DNA of 64,000 nt, taken from contig JAKCPI010015790.1 in NCBI GenBank assembly GCA_023213315.1, positions 1 to 64,000 of the forward strand. The letters are read 5' to 3'. Under the pieces are notes generated by a model. The model did not search any database. It was not told the DNA's origin and saw only the letters and a program-made list of their open reading frames with translations. Both the position numbers and the translations under genes were made by a program. Below, in pieces: positions 32,501-47,500 of this stretch. Position 1 is the stretch's first letter; every line of letters starts with the position of its first letter. Source of the stretch: Euborellia annulipes (lineage: Eukaryota > Arthropoda > Insecta > Dermaptera > Anisolabididae).

Positions 32501-35500
32501 GAATTAATTTTTTCATAAATTGTTTGATTAAAAATAAATAAAATTTGTTCTAGGTTACGTGTACATGAATGGGGACATTGGGAAGCTCCCATCAGGGGCG
32601 GTGTACCCAGCCACCCCTGATTCCCTGGCCTCCGCTGCATCCACCAGCTCTGATTATGGGTAAACTTTATAATTTTATTTTTTTTCATTATAAATACTTT
32701 TTATCTTAACATTTTATATTAATAAATAATAAATTTTATCAAATACGTTCACATTTTTAATTAAAATGCACATGTGTACTCATGTTTGTCATGTTTTATT
32801 TCAAATTTATCATTATTCTTTTGAAATATTGATCAACTTTTTTATTTCAATTTATTAATTAGTAAAAATATTCTTTATAATTATATATATATATATACTG
32901 TGCTCCAAAAAAACGAAACATTGTTTTTTTCTTAAAATTACCTGTTCTATTCTATCTAAATGATTGATACTCTAATTTAAGAAACCATATATTAGGCCTG
33001 ATATGAAATATCTTATACATTTCTAAGTAAATTTAACCCAAATCTATATCATTTTAATAAATAATTAAAATTTAAATAAAACAAAGACAAAAATGTCGAA
33101 AAATTTTTTATTATTGACAAATTTCTAAAATTTTCAAATAATTTTTACATTTCTGTTTTTCTTCTTTCTATTTTATTGGAAATTTTTATAAAAACAAAAT
33201 TTTTTTAAAATTAATATCCAACGAAATGGCAATCTATGAAAAAAAGCTCAAAAAAAAGAAATAAAAAAGAATACTTCTGAGATAATAAATAGAATTATTC
33301 CTCAACGTAAACCTAATACTACTTTTACGGTATGACACCCTTGAAAGGTTCTTTCTCGGATTATCAACCTGAACGTTTACAAGCGGGCAATGTAACGAGA
33401 TTTATGTCGATTTGTTCCACAAATTGAAAATCTACTTAATTTTTTTTATTTTATATAATTCTAATTATTAAAATGATATGGATTTGTGTTATATTAAATG
33501 TTTCTTAAATTAGAGTCACATTAAGGTAGTTTAGAACAGGTCTTCTCAAGAAGAAATAAAATATTACCTTTTCTTTGACGCGTAGTCTATATCTGACTTA
33601 AGTCAGATCGTATTTAGGTGTATATAAAAATTTTTTTCTTTTTTTTATAATTTATTTACTTAATCTTGGGCAAAAAAAAAATATAAATTTAAGGATTAAT
33701 GAAATTAAATAAATCTTTTTTCAAATTTAATTTGTTAATTTTCTTTTTATAATTTATAAAAAAAGTTGTCTAGTCTTCCTCCTAAACTGATCGATAGATG
33801 ACAAAATAAAAAACTTCTTTTTAGAAGAAAAAAAAAACGAAATTTTAAGATTTGTATGTGTTAATCTTACAAAATTAATTTGATTAATATAGTTAAGAGC
33901 AGTTGTCAAATCAATCAATTCAGATAGGAAAATTCAAACTAGTAAAAAATTTAGTTATTTGGAAAAAATTTTTGCCTAATAAATTTTTAGCATCTCTATT
34001 CAATAATTTTTAAATTTAACAAAAAAAAAATTAATAAAACATTAATTTTTCTACATGAATTTCTTAAACATATTTATTTATCTACACACTAAACTAATTT
34101 TGCTCAATTTGATTTAGAAAACGTTAAATTATTTGTTCAAACTAAATAAATTGTTGACCCTTTAATCTTCGTTTTTATCATGATAGAAAAATGGAAAAAT
34201 ATTTTTAAATTAGTCATAAACCAAGTATAGATAAGTATGTAAGCACTCTGGAAGAAGTTCATAATTTTAAATCTTGGCAATATGTCATTTTGCAGATCTC
34301 TGAATGGCGTAGCCGGCGGCGAACAACTGGAGGTGTACGCGCAACCAGGCTCGCCGCCAGGGGGACCGCCGGCAGAACCTCCACCTGGGGGCAACGCCGG
34401 CATCCCCCTGGACCAGCTCAAGCATTTGCTCTCTACTCAGCTCGAATACTATTTTTCGAGGTAATTAATAATCAGTTGATTGATTCCGTTACGTTTCCTA
34501 TTATGATCCAAACGGCAACCTAGCTTTCCTTGGTCTTTCTAATACATAGTTAAGCCTATCACTTATATATTATATATATATATATATATTTTATGGAAGG
34601 TTTCCGCGACCGGATGTATGCGAAGATAAGTTTTCTCGGGTCAAGTCGCGTGGATGTTGAGATTAACTCGACGTTTCGGCTCTCCATTTGGAGCCATTTT
34701 CAAGAGTATGAGATTAGGGGGGAAATTGAGGTAGTTTGTTTACGGGGTCGCAGTCTTGCCAAGGGCGGATACAAGGGGGGGGGTAAAGGGGGGTAATTAC
34801 CCCCCCCCCCCGCCGAGACTTGAAAACAATTTACTTTTAATGTAAAACTTTAAAAATTAATACTTAAAAATTTGATTTGTATTTATATTCTGGCAAACAA
34901 GTACAAAACGCGCCTTTAAATTACTGAAATTATGAAAAAATAGTGTGTTGTGCGACCAGTCACACCAAATTACCCCCCCCCCCCGAGAAACATCTCTGGA
35001 TCCGCCACTCAGTCTTGCTGGTCCCCAGGTCAATTTGGTGGATGCCTCAGAGGAAACTTACCTTCGCATATATATATTCAAATAATTCTATGTAATATAT
35101 ATAAAATATGGAACTACGGGCAAATTCTCTATTTTTTAGAATTAAAACATTTAACTCATACTTTTGAAAGTTTTTTCAAAAACATCTGGCGAGAACATGA
35201 AAGAAGTTCCCTTTGTGTGGAGAATACATGGAAACTTAAGTTTCATATCCATATTTTGTATGGAATTTTTTCACCTCCCTTTTCTAAATTGTCAAGTTTT
35301 TCGATTTCTTTAGAAAGGTATGAAACAAAGTTGGAAATTTGAAAGGTAACGACGGCTATTTGAATAGTTAAAACATTTATTTAGAGTGGGTGTCAAACTG
35401 GCCCGCAAGCCTCATCTGGACCTCAAAGATTTTTTTGGCCCTTGATTTTCTGAAATAAAATGAAAGCAGAACAATATTTTACGTCAAAAATAGTATTTAT

Positions 35501-38500
35501 AATTATTACCATTAAATTCATTTAATTTGTAATGTGATGTGGCACGCGCGACTCTTACCAGTTATATGAAATGGCCCGTTTATTGAGTTTGACACACCTG
35601 ATTTAAAGTATTACGCGACCAGAGAAATATTGGAGTAATTATTTAAACTTAAATGAATTACAAATCTAATACGGTATAATATATGTACAATATGGACCAA
35701 TTTGTTTCGTTCTAAGTAACAATTATTTAAAGGAAACATTTTTCACACATTAGTTCAAAATTTGTTGAAAATTAATTAATAATAAATCTTTTTTATAAAG
35801 TACTAAGTTATTTAATAAATTAAAATCGTGTTCTCAAAAATATTTTCTAGATAAATTTAAAAAATTTATAATTTATTATTTTGTTCTTATTACGTCAATA
35901 TAAGATAAGAAAGAGAATGGATAAGGAAGGCTAAATTTTTTGCTTAAAGAAATTTTCCTTTAATTTTAATTTATTCATTATACAATTTTCATCATGAATC
36001 TGGTAGGTTTTGCCCCGAAAAAGGGGCAACAATAAACAATGTTATTTCATGGGCCAAATAAAAATTAATAAAAGAAGTTTGTGTTGAAACATTTCATAAA
36101 CTAATTATCTTCCCTTTCCTCTTAAAGGGAAGATGATTGGTATTAAATAATTTTGGCTACCGTAATTATTTTATTTTTATATCGTGACCTTAATATATAT
36201 TTTTCATTTATTTGTTGTTTATTTTCAGAGAAAATCTCGCAAATGATACATATTTACTATCTCAAATGGATAATGATCAATATGTACCAATTTGGACAGT
36301 TGCGAATTTCAATCAAGTTAAAAGACTTACTAAAGATATAAAATTGATTACCGAAGTATTAAGAGGTATGTTTATTTTATATTTAAACAGTTTTTAATAC
36401 ATATTTTTACATTTATTATATTTACATTTTCTCTTTATAGAATCGCCAAATGTTCAAGTAGATGAAGAGGGTCAGAAAGTAAGGCCAAACCACAAACGAT
36501 GCATAGTAATTCTAAGAGAAATTCCGGATAATACCCCAATTGACGAAGTTAAGGTAAAAATTAAAAGACTTTAGCCAATAAATTTGTATTATAAAATGAA
36601 AAGTTTTTTCTTTTCATATTCGTTATTTTATCTAATTGTTTAATAGAAGCTTGAAAGGATTAATGCTATTGCACTATTCCTTTTTCGTCCTATATATCCA
36701 TTACTTTTATTTATTACATACATTTAATTAACATTAATATATAATTAATTACGATAAATTTACTAATCATTTGCAGGCCCTATTTTCCGGCGAAGGTTGT
36801 CCAAGATTAATTTCATGTGAATTCGCGCACAATAATTCTTGGTATGTGACTTTTGAGTCTGATGAAGATGCTCAGAGGGCCTATAGATTTCTTAGAGAAG
36901 AGGTCCGAGAATTCCAGGTAAAAAATAAATTTTTTTTTTTTGTCCACAAATGAATTTATTTGTCTCTCACAAGCTAGAACTTAAAATAATTTATAAACGA
37001 ATTAACTATTTCGTCAACAGAAACTTTTTTCTTTTTTTTAATTAGTATTTTAAAAAGTTCTAATTTTAATTAATTTAATATTAATTTGCAAATTTAGAAA
37101 ATAATTTTTAAAGTCTGTAACATATTGATAAATAAGAAATTTTATCGACGCTCTCAGTAGAAAAGTGTCTAACTCCACTTTTTTCGAAAATCATTTTTTT
37201 GTATGTTGAAAAATATCATTCTCCTTATTCCCTGAACTGGGTAAGAGCGTAATTCAAATTTTTCAGTTCGGAAAGTTGCTGCAGGAAAAATGCTTAACAG
37301 TGGCTCTAACAATGACAATGAAATGTTTTTTGGCTCTCCTGAAAAATAAACAAAAATGTAGTTAGGCACTTTACTAATTAGAATGTCGATATATATCACG
37401 TTTGGGTCCGTGAAGAAAATTCATTTAATTAATATTTATTAAATCAAACAGCGTCCGGAGTCGTACCACGATCTGCCGATATGTATTCAGGTAGGCTATG
37501 CTCCGGACGGCATCCCTATCTTTCTCGGCTGTTTGATTTGGTAAAATTAGGCCTATATAACTTATTGATATTAAATCACCTATTAAATAATGCCTTAGTG
37601 TTACTTGATATTTTTCGGTAATTATTGAGTGTCAAAAAAGGCAAAAAATAATTTTCATTTAATGGTTTTTTTTTACTTGTGAATATCTAAAAAGTATATT
37701 TACAGTACACGTTTTATGAATACACAAAAATATATAAATTATTCAAAAAATTTTATTTCATTTAAAAAAAGTATTTTTGGATAAATGAAAAAACAAGTTT
37801 TTTTCTAAGTTCATGCTATATCACTTTTATTTCCATAATCATCGCCTTTCCAAATAATCTTTTACAACATGACTGGACCAAGGGCGGATCCAGAGCAGTT
37901 TTCCTGGGTGATGGGGGGGGGGGGATAATTTGGTGTGACTGGTCCCACAATTTTCTCTTACTTTCCGTAATTTAAAGTTGTATTTTGTTTGTAGATGGCC
38001 GTAAGGATGATCAATTTTATTATAAGGACATCGGCCAAAAATAAATACTTTTGCGTATTATCTGTTTTATTTGTAGATGTTTCGATTCCAATGACATATA
38101 ATCATCCACAGTACAATCAACAGATGATTTGCAAATCGTTAACTCCTCCCATCCAATATGACAAAGAAGTATACTTCATTATGAAAATTGCATTCATGGA
38201 ATGCTCAGCTGTTTTGTCATATTGGATGGGAGGAGTTAAATATTTGCAAAACATCTGTTGATTGTACTGAGGATGATTCTTTGTCATTGAAATCGAAATA
38301 TCTACAATAAAACAGATAATACGCAAAAGTATTTATTTTTGGCCGATGTACTTATAATAAAATTGATTTAAAGTTGTATTCTGTACTTGATTACCAGAAT
38401 ATATACACTGCCCCGCAAAAAAAGTGGCGCACTTTGTTTCTTCTTTAAGAAGACCTGTTCTAATCTATTCTAATGATACTGTAATTTATTAAACATTTAA

Positions 38501-41500
38501 TATGAATAAACTTATACATTTCTAAATAACTTTAGCACAAATTCAAAACATTTTAATCAAATTATACAATTTAAATAAAATAAAGAAAAATATGTGTATT
38601 TTCAATTTTTGAGACAAATCAACTTAATCTCGCTATGTTTTGTTGGATATTAATTAAAAATTTTGTTTTTATAAGAATTTCCAATAAATAGAACAGAGAA
38701 AAACTGAAAAGGAAATATTATTTTAAAATATTAAAAATTTGACGTTAATAAAAAAATTTCAACATTTTTGTCTTTGTTTTGATTAAATTATAATTATTTA
38801 TTAAAATGATAGATTTGTGTTAAATTTACTTGAAAATGTATAAGATACTTCATATTAAATGTTTAATAAATTTCAGTATCATTAAGGTAGAGTAAAATAG
38901 GTCTTTTTAAGAAGAAACAAAGTGCGCCACTTTTTTGCGGGGCAGTGTATATATATATATATAAATCAAAATTTGAAGTATTAATTTTTAAAATTTTATA
39001 TTAAAAATAACATTTAATTTTCAAAAAAAATATTTTTCTCAATTCTCGGGTTGGGGGAGGGGGGAGGTAATTGCCCCCTTTGTATCCGCCCTTGGACCGG
39101 ACATAGGTCCACACAAAAATGCTTTGCACTATACATTGAGAAAGCCCATGTCAGGTTACCAAATAAAAGTGATGTAATGTGGAACAGAGAAAAAAGTTTT
39201 TTTTTTTAAATTTTAGTTCAACTAACAGAGCCAGTCCTAATTTAAAACATAAATAATTTCACTTTTACTTTTTGTATTGTTGTACTATTGTACTATTAAA
39301 TAAAATAATACAAATTATTTGAATACATTTTACTTTATAAAATATAGTAAATACATTTGCTTACTCCCTTCTGCATGATATTCCATGGAGCCACATTGCT
39401 TCAATCACCTTAAGATTGGCTCTGCATATGAAAAAAAAAAAAATACTTACTGTTGTAAAATCGTCTTTTTATTACCCAGGAAAATTATTACATTTTTTAC
39501 TGGGTGAGTCACAGGACGTATAATAAATCTTAATGATAAAATTGGTCCAAACATGTATTTGTACCTATTATTATTTATGAGACAAATACTTTTTACTTTG
39601 AATATTTTAATTTTAATATTTAATTATTATCTATATAGCTCAGAAACCGATGCGATTAAGTCCATAAATACAATAATTGAAAAAATTAATTTTTGCAATA
39701 CATTAAAACATACCTTATAACCGTCATAAAAAGAAGGGCTTTCTGATGTAGAATAAACGAAGTTACGAGTGAATCTAAAATTTTTTTAAAAATCAGATAA
39801 TGTCAAAAAATGAACTTCATCTCAATGACTTCTGAGCCCCTCATATTTTGAATCCTCAATTAATTCATTTTTCCTTTAAATTAAAAAACAAAAAATCGTC
39901 TTTTTATTACCCAGTTGAAAATTTATTTTCTACTGGGTGAGTCACAAGACGAATAATAAATCTAAATAGTAAAATCGATCCAAAATAGAATTTTGTATCT
40001 ATTATTATTTTTGAAACAAAATTAATGAAAATTCTGTTTGCTAATAGATGAGATGGGAATTTTTTCAAACAACTTTTCATTATTTTTCAATAAAATCAAG
40101 GTATATAACTAAAATTTGATAATAAATTAAAATTTAATATACAATTAACATTTTCGGTTTTTTTTTTTTTTTTTTTTTTTTTTGTGGGAATCAGTAAATA
40201 ATACTCGCCAAATAATATATCTTGAATAAATATACTTATTTATTCTTGCAAGTTTTTTCTAAGAATAAAAATAAATTTAGATAATTCCTCAGCCTTTAAA
40301 AAGGTATAATTAGAAGAAACTTAGGGGACTGTGATCGGAGAGACTGTATATTTCCTTTTCCTTATTTACTCTTTAACTAAAATCTAAAATCTCATTTAGA
40401 ATTATTTGCCTATTCCAAAATTCCATTTGTATAATGAGGAGTAATATTAAAACAATCCCATATGTTTTCTGAAGCACTTATTTCATTTTTTTAAATATGG
40501 AAATTATTTAATGAAACCAATGAAATAACATGAAAAAAAACTCAATGAAGAGCTATAATATTGGCACTCACAATGTACAGTGAGAGACAATATTAAGTAC
40601 CAAACAAGCGTTTTCTACATGTGATTATTTTATTGTTTTTAAAAAAAATTATATATTTTTTTAATGGAAACCTTGATGGTTCAAACTTAGAAAATTTCCA
40701 ATAAAGTTCATTTTCTTTTATAAAAACAATGAAATAATCACAAGTAGAAACGCATGGGTGGGACTTGAATTTGGCGTTCACTGTATCTCCGAATAGCTGA
40801 AATGACATCACCAGGGGCGGATTTAGGTTGGTTAGGGCCCCAGACCCCAGAGGTAGAAAATAAATTGCAAACCCGCCAAAACCTTAAATTAAAATTATGA
40901 AGTACAAAAAAAAAAAATGAAAAATTTCGAGACCACTTTGAACACGAGACCATGGGGGGGGGGGGGGGGGGGGGGGGGGCTTAAATTCGCCTGTGTACAT
41001 CACAAATCATTAAATTAGTAAAAGTTTCCAATCCTGTAAAACAAAACATTTCTTAAGCTATAATTTAAATGAAAAACACATTCTAAATTTTCATTCTCTA
41101 TTTTCAAAAATTTTAGTTAAAATACTTTGGGTTCAAATTAAGACAATGTGCGCCTAAATGTTGAATTAAACAATTTCTTACTTATAATTTTTTTGTTAAT
41201 AGCCGAAGAGATTACCTTTTTTTAAAGATTTGCCATTGGGTAGATAAATAAAAATCTGGAGATGATACTCAGGCCAATTTATTTGGATTTTTTCCTCCCC
41301 CTATACGTCTTCGTTTCGGAGTTCAAACGACTCCTTCAGGACCTTTGTTGTCGTACAAGATCAGGGTGGTTAAAAAAATCACTTTTAGATTTTTACCAGG
41401 GCACTGGTCAAAAGTGGTTAAAACCGTCCAAAATTGGTTTTAACCAAAAAATTAATTTTAATTGTTTTGGATACCAATCAATTTAAATAATTAGGGACTG

Positions 41501-44500
41501 GGTCTAAATGGACTCATTTTGCCAAAAAGGCCTTAAATTAAATTAAAAAAAAATATATATATCCTGTCACAAAAAATCTGGTATGACAACCACCGAACTT
41601 TCAATAGCATAAGAGAAAGTTTGTGTTGTGCAGCCACTCACACCTGATTTTTATGTCGGATTTTTTTTTCAAAACTTAACTTTTAATTGAAACTATTGGT
41701 CCGAAATTCCTGTAAAATAAATTTATGTTTAGTTATTTTTAAGTTCAGTTTTTTAGATTTCTGTATGTTTTATGTAATTATGTAATTTTTCCAAAATTAC
41801 TTTACTAAATGAAATTTTTTTGATTATTTCAATAAAAACCACTGGTCAAAATTGTATTAAAACCAAGACGGTTAAATCGGGTTTTCCTAGACGGTTAAAA
41901 CCGGTTTTAACCACCATGTTAAAAATAGTAAATGTAAGCGACGCTCTACCATCTTGAAGCACCACAAAGGTCCTGAAGGAGTCGTTTGAAGTCTGAAACG
42001 AAAACTTTTAGTAGGACAAGAAAATATTTATTTAAGCTACCATTGACTTTTATGAGTATTACCACTTATTTACATCTTTCTCTTTATCATTGCATAGAAA
42101 TTGTAAGACAACACTAATTAATTTTTTACTGATAATTTATTTTAATTAATAGATTTAGATAATCGACTAAGTTTATTTTAACAATAATATTAGTAAAAAA
42201 AAATGCATAATTAAATATTAAAACTTGAAACATATTTCAGGGTAAACCAATCATGGCACGAATCAAGGCAAAACCAATGAACCGATTACCGATGCATCCG
42301 GCAGCAGTTGGCCCGTCCATAGGAGCTCAGCTCAAGAATGGCTTTCGAACCCCCCTACTCCTGCGATATATGACCCTACTGCATACCAGGCCGGCCAACA
42401 CCCTGGGCGATTTCTTTACACCAATGGCACCTCTTCTCTTCCTCCTACAGTCAACTATGGCAATCAAGTTCATGTATATGTAAGTATAATAAAACAAGAT
42501 TTAATATACCAAAATTTAATAATTTGGTACTTTTATTTTGAAATATTTTTTTGGGTGTTATTTAACTGGTTAGCAAAATATTCGTATTTTGGTGAGCAGA
42601 AAATTGTATTCAGTCAGCCAAATCGGCTAATTGGTTAGCAACTTAGAGCCAACAAACATTTCTAAATCATTCAACAATTAATTAATGTCATTGTGGACTG
42701 TTCTTAAGTTATTTGGATAGCATATACAAGCTGCATTGAGTAATCCACGTTTAATCAAATTTGAGTAGGCAATCAGGGATAAGCAAAATATACATTTTCC
42801 TATTTTTTTCTTTCTTAATTATATTTTTAAACTAAAAAAAATTATACAGTAAGCGCCACAATTAAGTCCCTACCTGGAGCTAGAGCCTTAAGTTTATGGT
42901 AAAGTATATGGTATAGACTATAGTGAAATAATTTTAATGACCGAAAGGGTAAAATAAAATCTGGTACAGATTTTTTATTTTACCTCTTCAAATTTCAAAT
43001 TATTTCACTATATACCGTATTCTATACTATATACTTAAGGCTTTACCCCCAGGTGGGGACTTGATTGAGGAACCAAATTTATTAACGGCAAATCAAAAAA
43101 TTACCTCCCTATTTTTTTTTTTTTATAAGATATTATTTTTTATATTATTAAATTTTTATTTTTTAAGTGTTTAATTTTAAAAAGTAATTATGATTAAAGC
43201 TCTAATTTATATACAGTAAAAATCTCCTTAACATGTAGTAAAAATTATTAAAATATGTAATATAAATGGCGGAATTATTAAGTTTATGATTTCCAATTGA
43301 ATGAAGTTTTAAGTCAAAAAAGTAAAGATAGATATAATATTTAAAAAAAAATAGTGCACACCTTTTTTTTTTGTATGAAGAGCAGTGTATATATATTATG
43401 AAAGCTTAGCTTATGAAAAAATGGTTTTCCGGGACTTACATATTAACAAATAAAATATGCAATTACAAAGGAATTCGGGTTTTAGTCATGATGATACTTT
43501 TAAGAGGAATAATTAAAAAAACATTTCCTTTTCTTCAAGCACCAGAAAAATTTAATAATACAATCTTTACACTTATTTGTTATTTTTCACATCTTTCACT
43601 TTGCAAAAGACCTGACTAATGCACTAAATATTGATCATATGCCTCATTAACATCTCTAAATCATTCTCTAATGAACCCCAGCTTTTGTTATTTCTTTTGA
43701 ATTTTTAGATGTACCGAGTTAAATATTTAAAAATTAAAACAAAGGAATTTAAATTTAAAAATAAAATACATAAAAAATTCTACCAAGTTTAATCATTATC
43801 TAAAATAAAAACTTAGATTAAAGTTTCCTCACTCTACATTAATTTCATTTGATTATCCTATTCCCTCTTATCTTGAACATGTTTTTTATATAAAAAAAAA
43901 TGAGGTTGAATATCAAAGAGATAGATTTGTTGAACTAAAGCTCACTAACTACAAACAGAGCTGATGTAATATTCCTTAGAAAGTAATAGATTAACTTTTT
44001 TTCTTTTTAATTAAGTATTATTTACATGTACCTACACAATATGCTTATACTTTCTCTTGCCTATATATGTTATATATATGGAAAGTATTGGTCAAAATTC
44101 GATGTAGAGTCCAAAAAAGGTCTGTCTCTATTGTCTTTCTGTATGTGTTCAATTTTAAGCATGAAGGAATTGAGCTAGGAGGTTGAAATTTTATATTTAA
44201 GTTAGACTTCCCTCTATGATTATGAAAATAAGCTTTTAATCAAAATCGGCCAAAAAATACTAGTACTCTACTGATGTACTTTTTCAGTTTTTTCTATTTT
44301 CTCAAAATTCGCTTTGATTAAAATTCATATATCAATTATTTTTTAGATGCTCTTTAAAATGTATATTCTCATTTTGCCTTTGGATTTTTTTGAATCACAC
44401 TTGACTCTTGTACTTCATAGACAAGATAGGAGAGATGGCTGCTATGGTAACAAAAAATAAATTTTCTCCCGAAGTTTATAAGTTTTACATCTTGAATTCA

Positions 44501-47500
44501 AAGGTGTCGAACTGTCGGAAAGTAAATATATGTTATCACAAAAAATATGGCGTGACAAGCACAGAACACAACTCTCGATTACCAAGAGTAAGAAAAAGTT
44601 GTGGCTGTACGACCAGTCACACCAGATTTTTATTATTACGGATCAAACATTATTCATATATCGATATGATAATTTGATGTGGTAAAGCGCGCTTCGGCTA
44701 CGCCCCCTGGACCCCCCTTGCTCGCCTTCGGAAAGCAAATACATCAAATTTATTCTTGCTCATTGTTTGGAAACGTTGTAACTCGCCGAAGGCGAGCAAT
44801 TGCAAAATTCCAAAGTTTCGAATTTCTCTCTCCCGCTCACTTCCTGTAACTCTAGCCAATCAGCGAGAGAACAGCAGGCACATACACTCAAGGACCGGAA
44901 GTTAATATTATAGTATGATGATATGATGATGATTACAATTTCAGTTCAAATTTTAGGTAGATTTTGGTTGACTTTAATTATAATTAGCAAATGGAGCTTC
45001 TCTACTTCTTCTTCTGGTTGGTCAGTATTTGTGATTCGTTCTATATCATCCTTGTTATGGATAATATTTGTCTCGATACCTTCAAGGACTTCGGTGTCAT
45101 ATGCACTCTCTTGTTCATCAGGATTATTTTGATATGATGAAGCGTTGAGGCAAAATTAACTCCTGGGACCAATAACTACATTATTACCCCCAGCACTAGC
45201 TGAACTGCTAAACACAATATTTTGCACTGCAAGAATGGTTGTCTCCACGCTGGGGATGCAGGAAATCGGAGTTAAAATGTTCTCCAGCTTGTAGCTAGTG
45301 AAACGGACAAGCTTGCCACAACGTTTCAACATATCAAAATAATCCTGATGAAGAGAGTGCAAATGACCACGAAGTCCTTGAAGGTTTGGAGACAAATATT
45401 ATCGATAACGAGGATGATGTTAACGAATCACAAATTAGTGACCGACCGGAAGAAGAATAAGGGAATTAAGTTCCATTTGCTAAATATGTAAGTAAGGTCA
45501 ACCAAAATCCACCCAATATTTGAACTGAAATTGTAATAAATGTATCATATGCGATATATGAATGATAAATAAAGATATAAATAAAATATATTATTTTCGT
45601 GTACATGTTTTTTCTACGTAAAATATAATTAAGATATATAATATAAAACAGAATTAAAAGTATAAAATCACTATAGTTAAATATAAGAGTTAAAGAGATA
45701 ATTAAATATAAATAATTAATAATTAGTAAGTAAATAATGGCAGTTGTTTTTTAATCAATAATAAACTTTATACGACTTACAATACCGTACGATACCACGA
45801 GTCACACATTACGTGCATTAAGCCATATAAGGCTATGCGCTGCGCACTCTTTACGCTCTACCTCAAAAACGGTTAGTCGTATAAAAAAATGCTTCAGATA
45901 TAAATTGTAGAGAATTTCATCCTCTACAACTTTTATAATAGGTCCAAATATCATTTAAGGTATAGGAAACGAGATATTCGCGAAAAACTGATTTTCGTGA
46001 CCTTTGACCTGGAATACCGCGTGACGCGGACACGTGATCATATGTGACTTTTGAGACATCATTTAGAATGCCAAAATAAAGGTCCATACAAAAATTCAGC
46101 TTATTATCTTTCATTCCGAGGTTGACCCTTATTTTCACCTAATTTGACTGGGCTATTAGCTATACAGTACAGTATACAGCCCTCATGTTTAGTGACAATT
46201 GAACAGGCTTTCTTAGACAGCTAACTTACCTTTAGGTGAGATCACTGAGATCAAATTACCCTAACTCATTTACTGGTCAAAAATATTTAAATTAAATAAA
46301 TATATGACCAGTCAGGTCATGAATCGGAAGCATATTTAAATATTAATGTCTTGTAGATCGTGAGAGATATTTTCATATCATTCATTAGATTCTTATTCAC
46401 ATAAATTAGTCTGAGGAATATTTCTTTTAAAATTCAAAAAGTACTTATTATATAACCGAATACATTTTTTATACGTTCGGTTACCGAAAGAAATTTAATT
46501 ATAATGTGTGATTCATGGGATAAGAATTAAGTTTTTAATTTTAACCATATATTAATATTATAAATTTTTATTAGAATGATTGAGCAAAGTTTAGCGTCTA
46601 ATAAGATTTTAAAAAGAAAACTATGCTATAATCATTAGATAACAGATGATTTGCAGTTTGGCAAAAGGAAATGTTGAAATTTTCTTCTGAATTTATTTAA
46701 TAATTTAATTTTTCAAACAAACTTTTATTAATTCATTCTAATATTTTCATCTCACAATTTTTACTTTAAAATTTTCCCTATGTCAAGTTTGCCTTAGTGT
46801 TACTTAATATCTTTTTATAGTTATTGAGTGTCAAAAAAGGCAGAAATTAATTCTCACTGGGACCAAAAAAATATAAATATCTTTAATGGTATTTAAAAAT
46901 GTTTCCTTTGAGTACAAATAATCCACCCCTTTATTTAATATTAAAGCAAAAAAGTAGGAAAGAATGTACAGTAGTAAATTCAAAGGGGCGCTCTCACTGT
47001 GGATTAAGTGTTAGGGACCAAAACGTATTTTTCCCTGAACCAGTTTTTTATGCTGAATACGTATATGTAATTATTATTTTTCCACGACCTTTAGTTCAGG
47101 CCGTATTTTTTATGCGTACTGTCAGACCGACACCGGAACTCTCCCTTAGTACTACGTACAATGACTGCTAAAAGTCAGACTTGATTATTATTATAATTAA
47201 ATTTAAAAAATTTATATCCATAATAGTTCAAGAACATTCTTATATTTAAATGAATTTTTTCACTGAAAGGAGTAAAAATATGATTATGACGATGAGAAAT
47301 ATATATAAAGGGGGAGTGAGGGGGATGTTGCGCTCAGTAAATTTTGCGAGAAAATCACAATTAAAGGATTTCACATTATTTCAAGTAGCCCCATAGGAAT
47401 ATATTTATTCCCAAGTAGCCCCATAGGAATATATTTATTCAAACGAATCCTATGGCAAAATTTGGGACTTAACATCATCCCCTACACTCATATTATTCGC

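Larger units (their letters stand above)
37879..39094. mobile_element. 1.2-kb hAT-type composite with nested elements
   Basis: Ends CAAGGGCGGATCC / GTATCCGCCCTTG; flanks GACTGGAC / GACCGGAC match at 7 of 8. Inside are a fragment of family A, a long inverted repeat (about 38010-38370) and a TA-flanked MITE (38406-38947). Confidence 0.8.

Noticed and set aside
38117..38326. Mirror frames on both strands near 38.1 kb
   Set aside because: Product of an inverted repeat inside a composite element.
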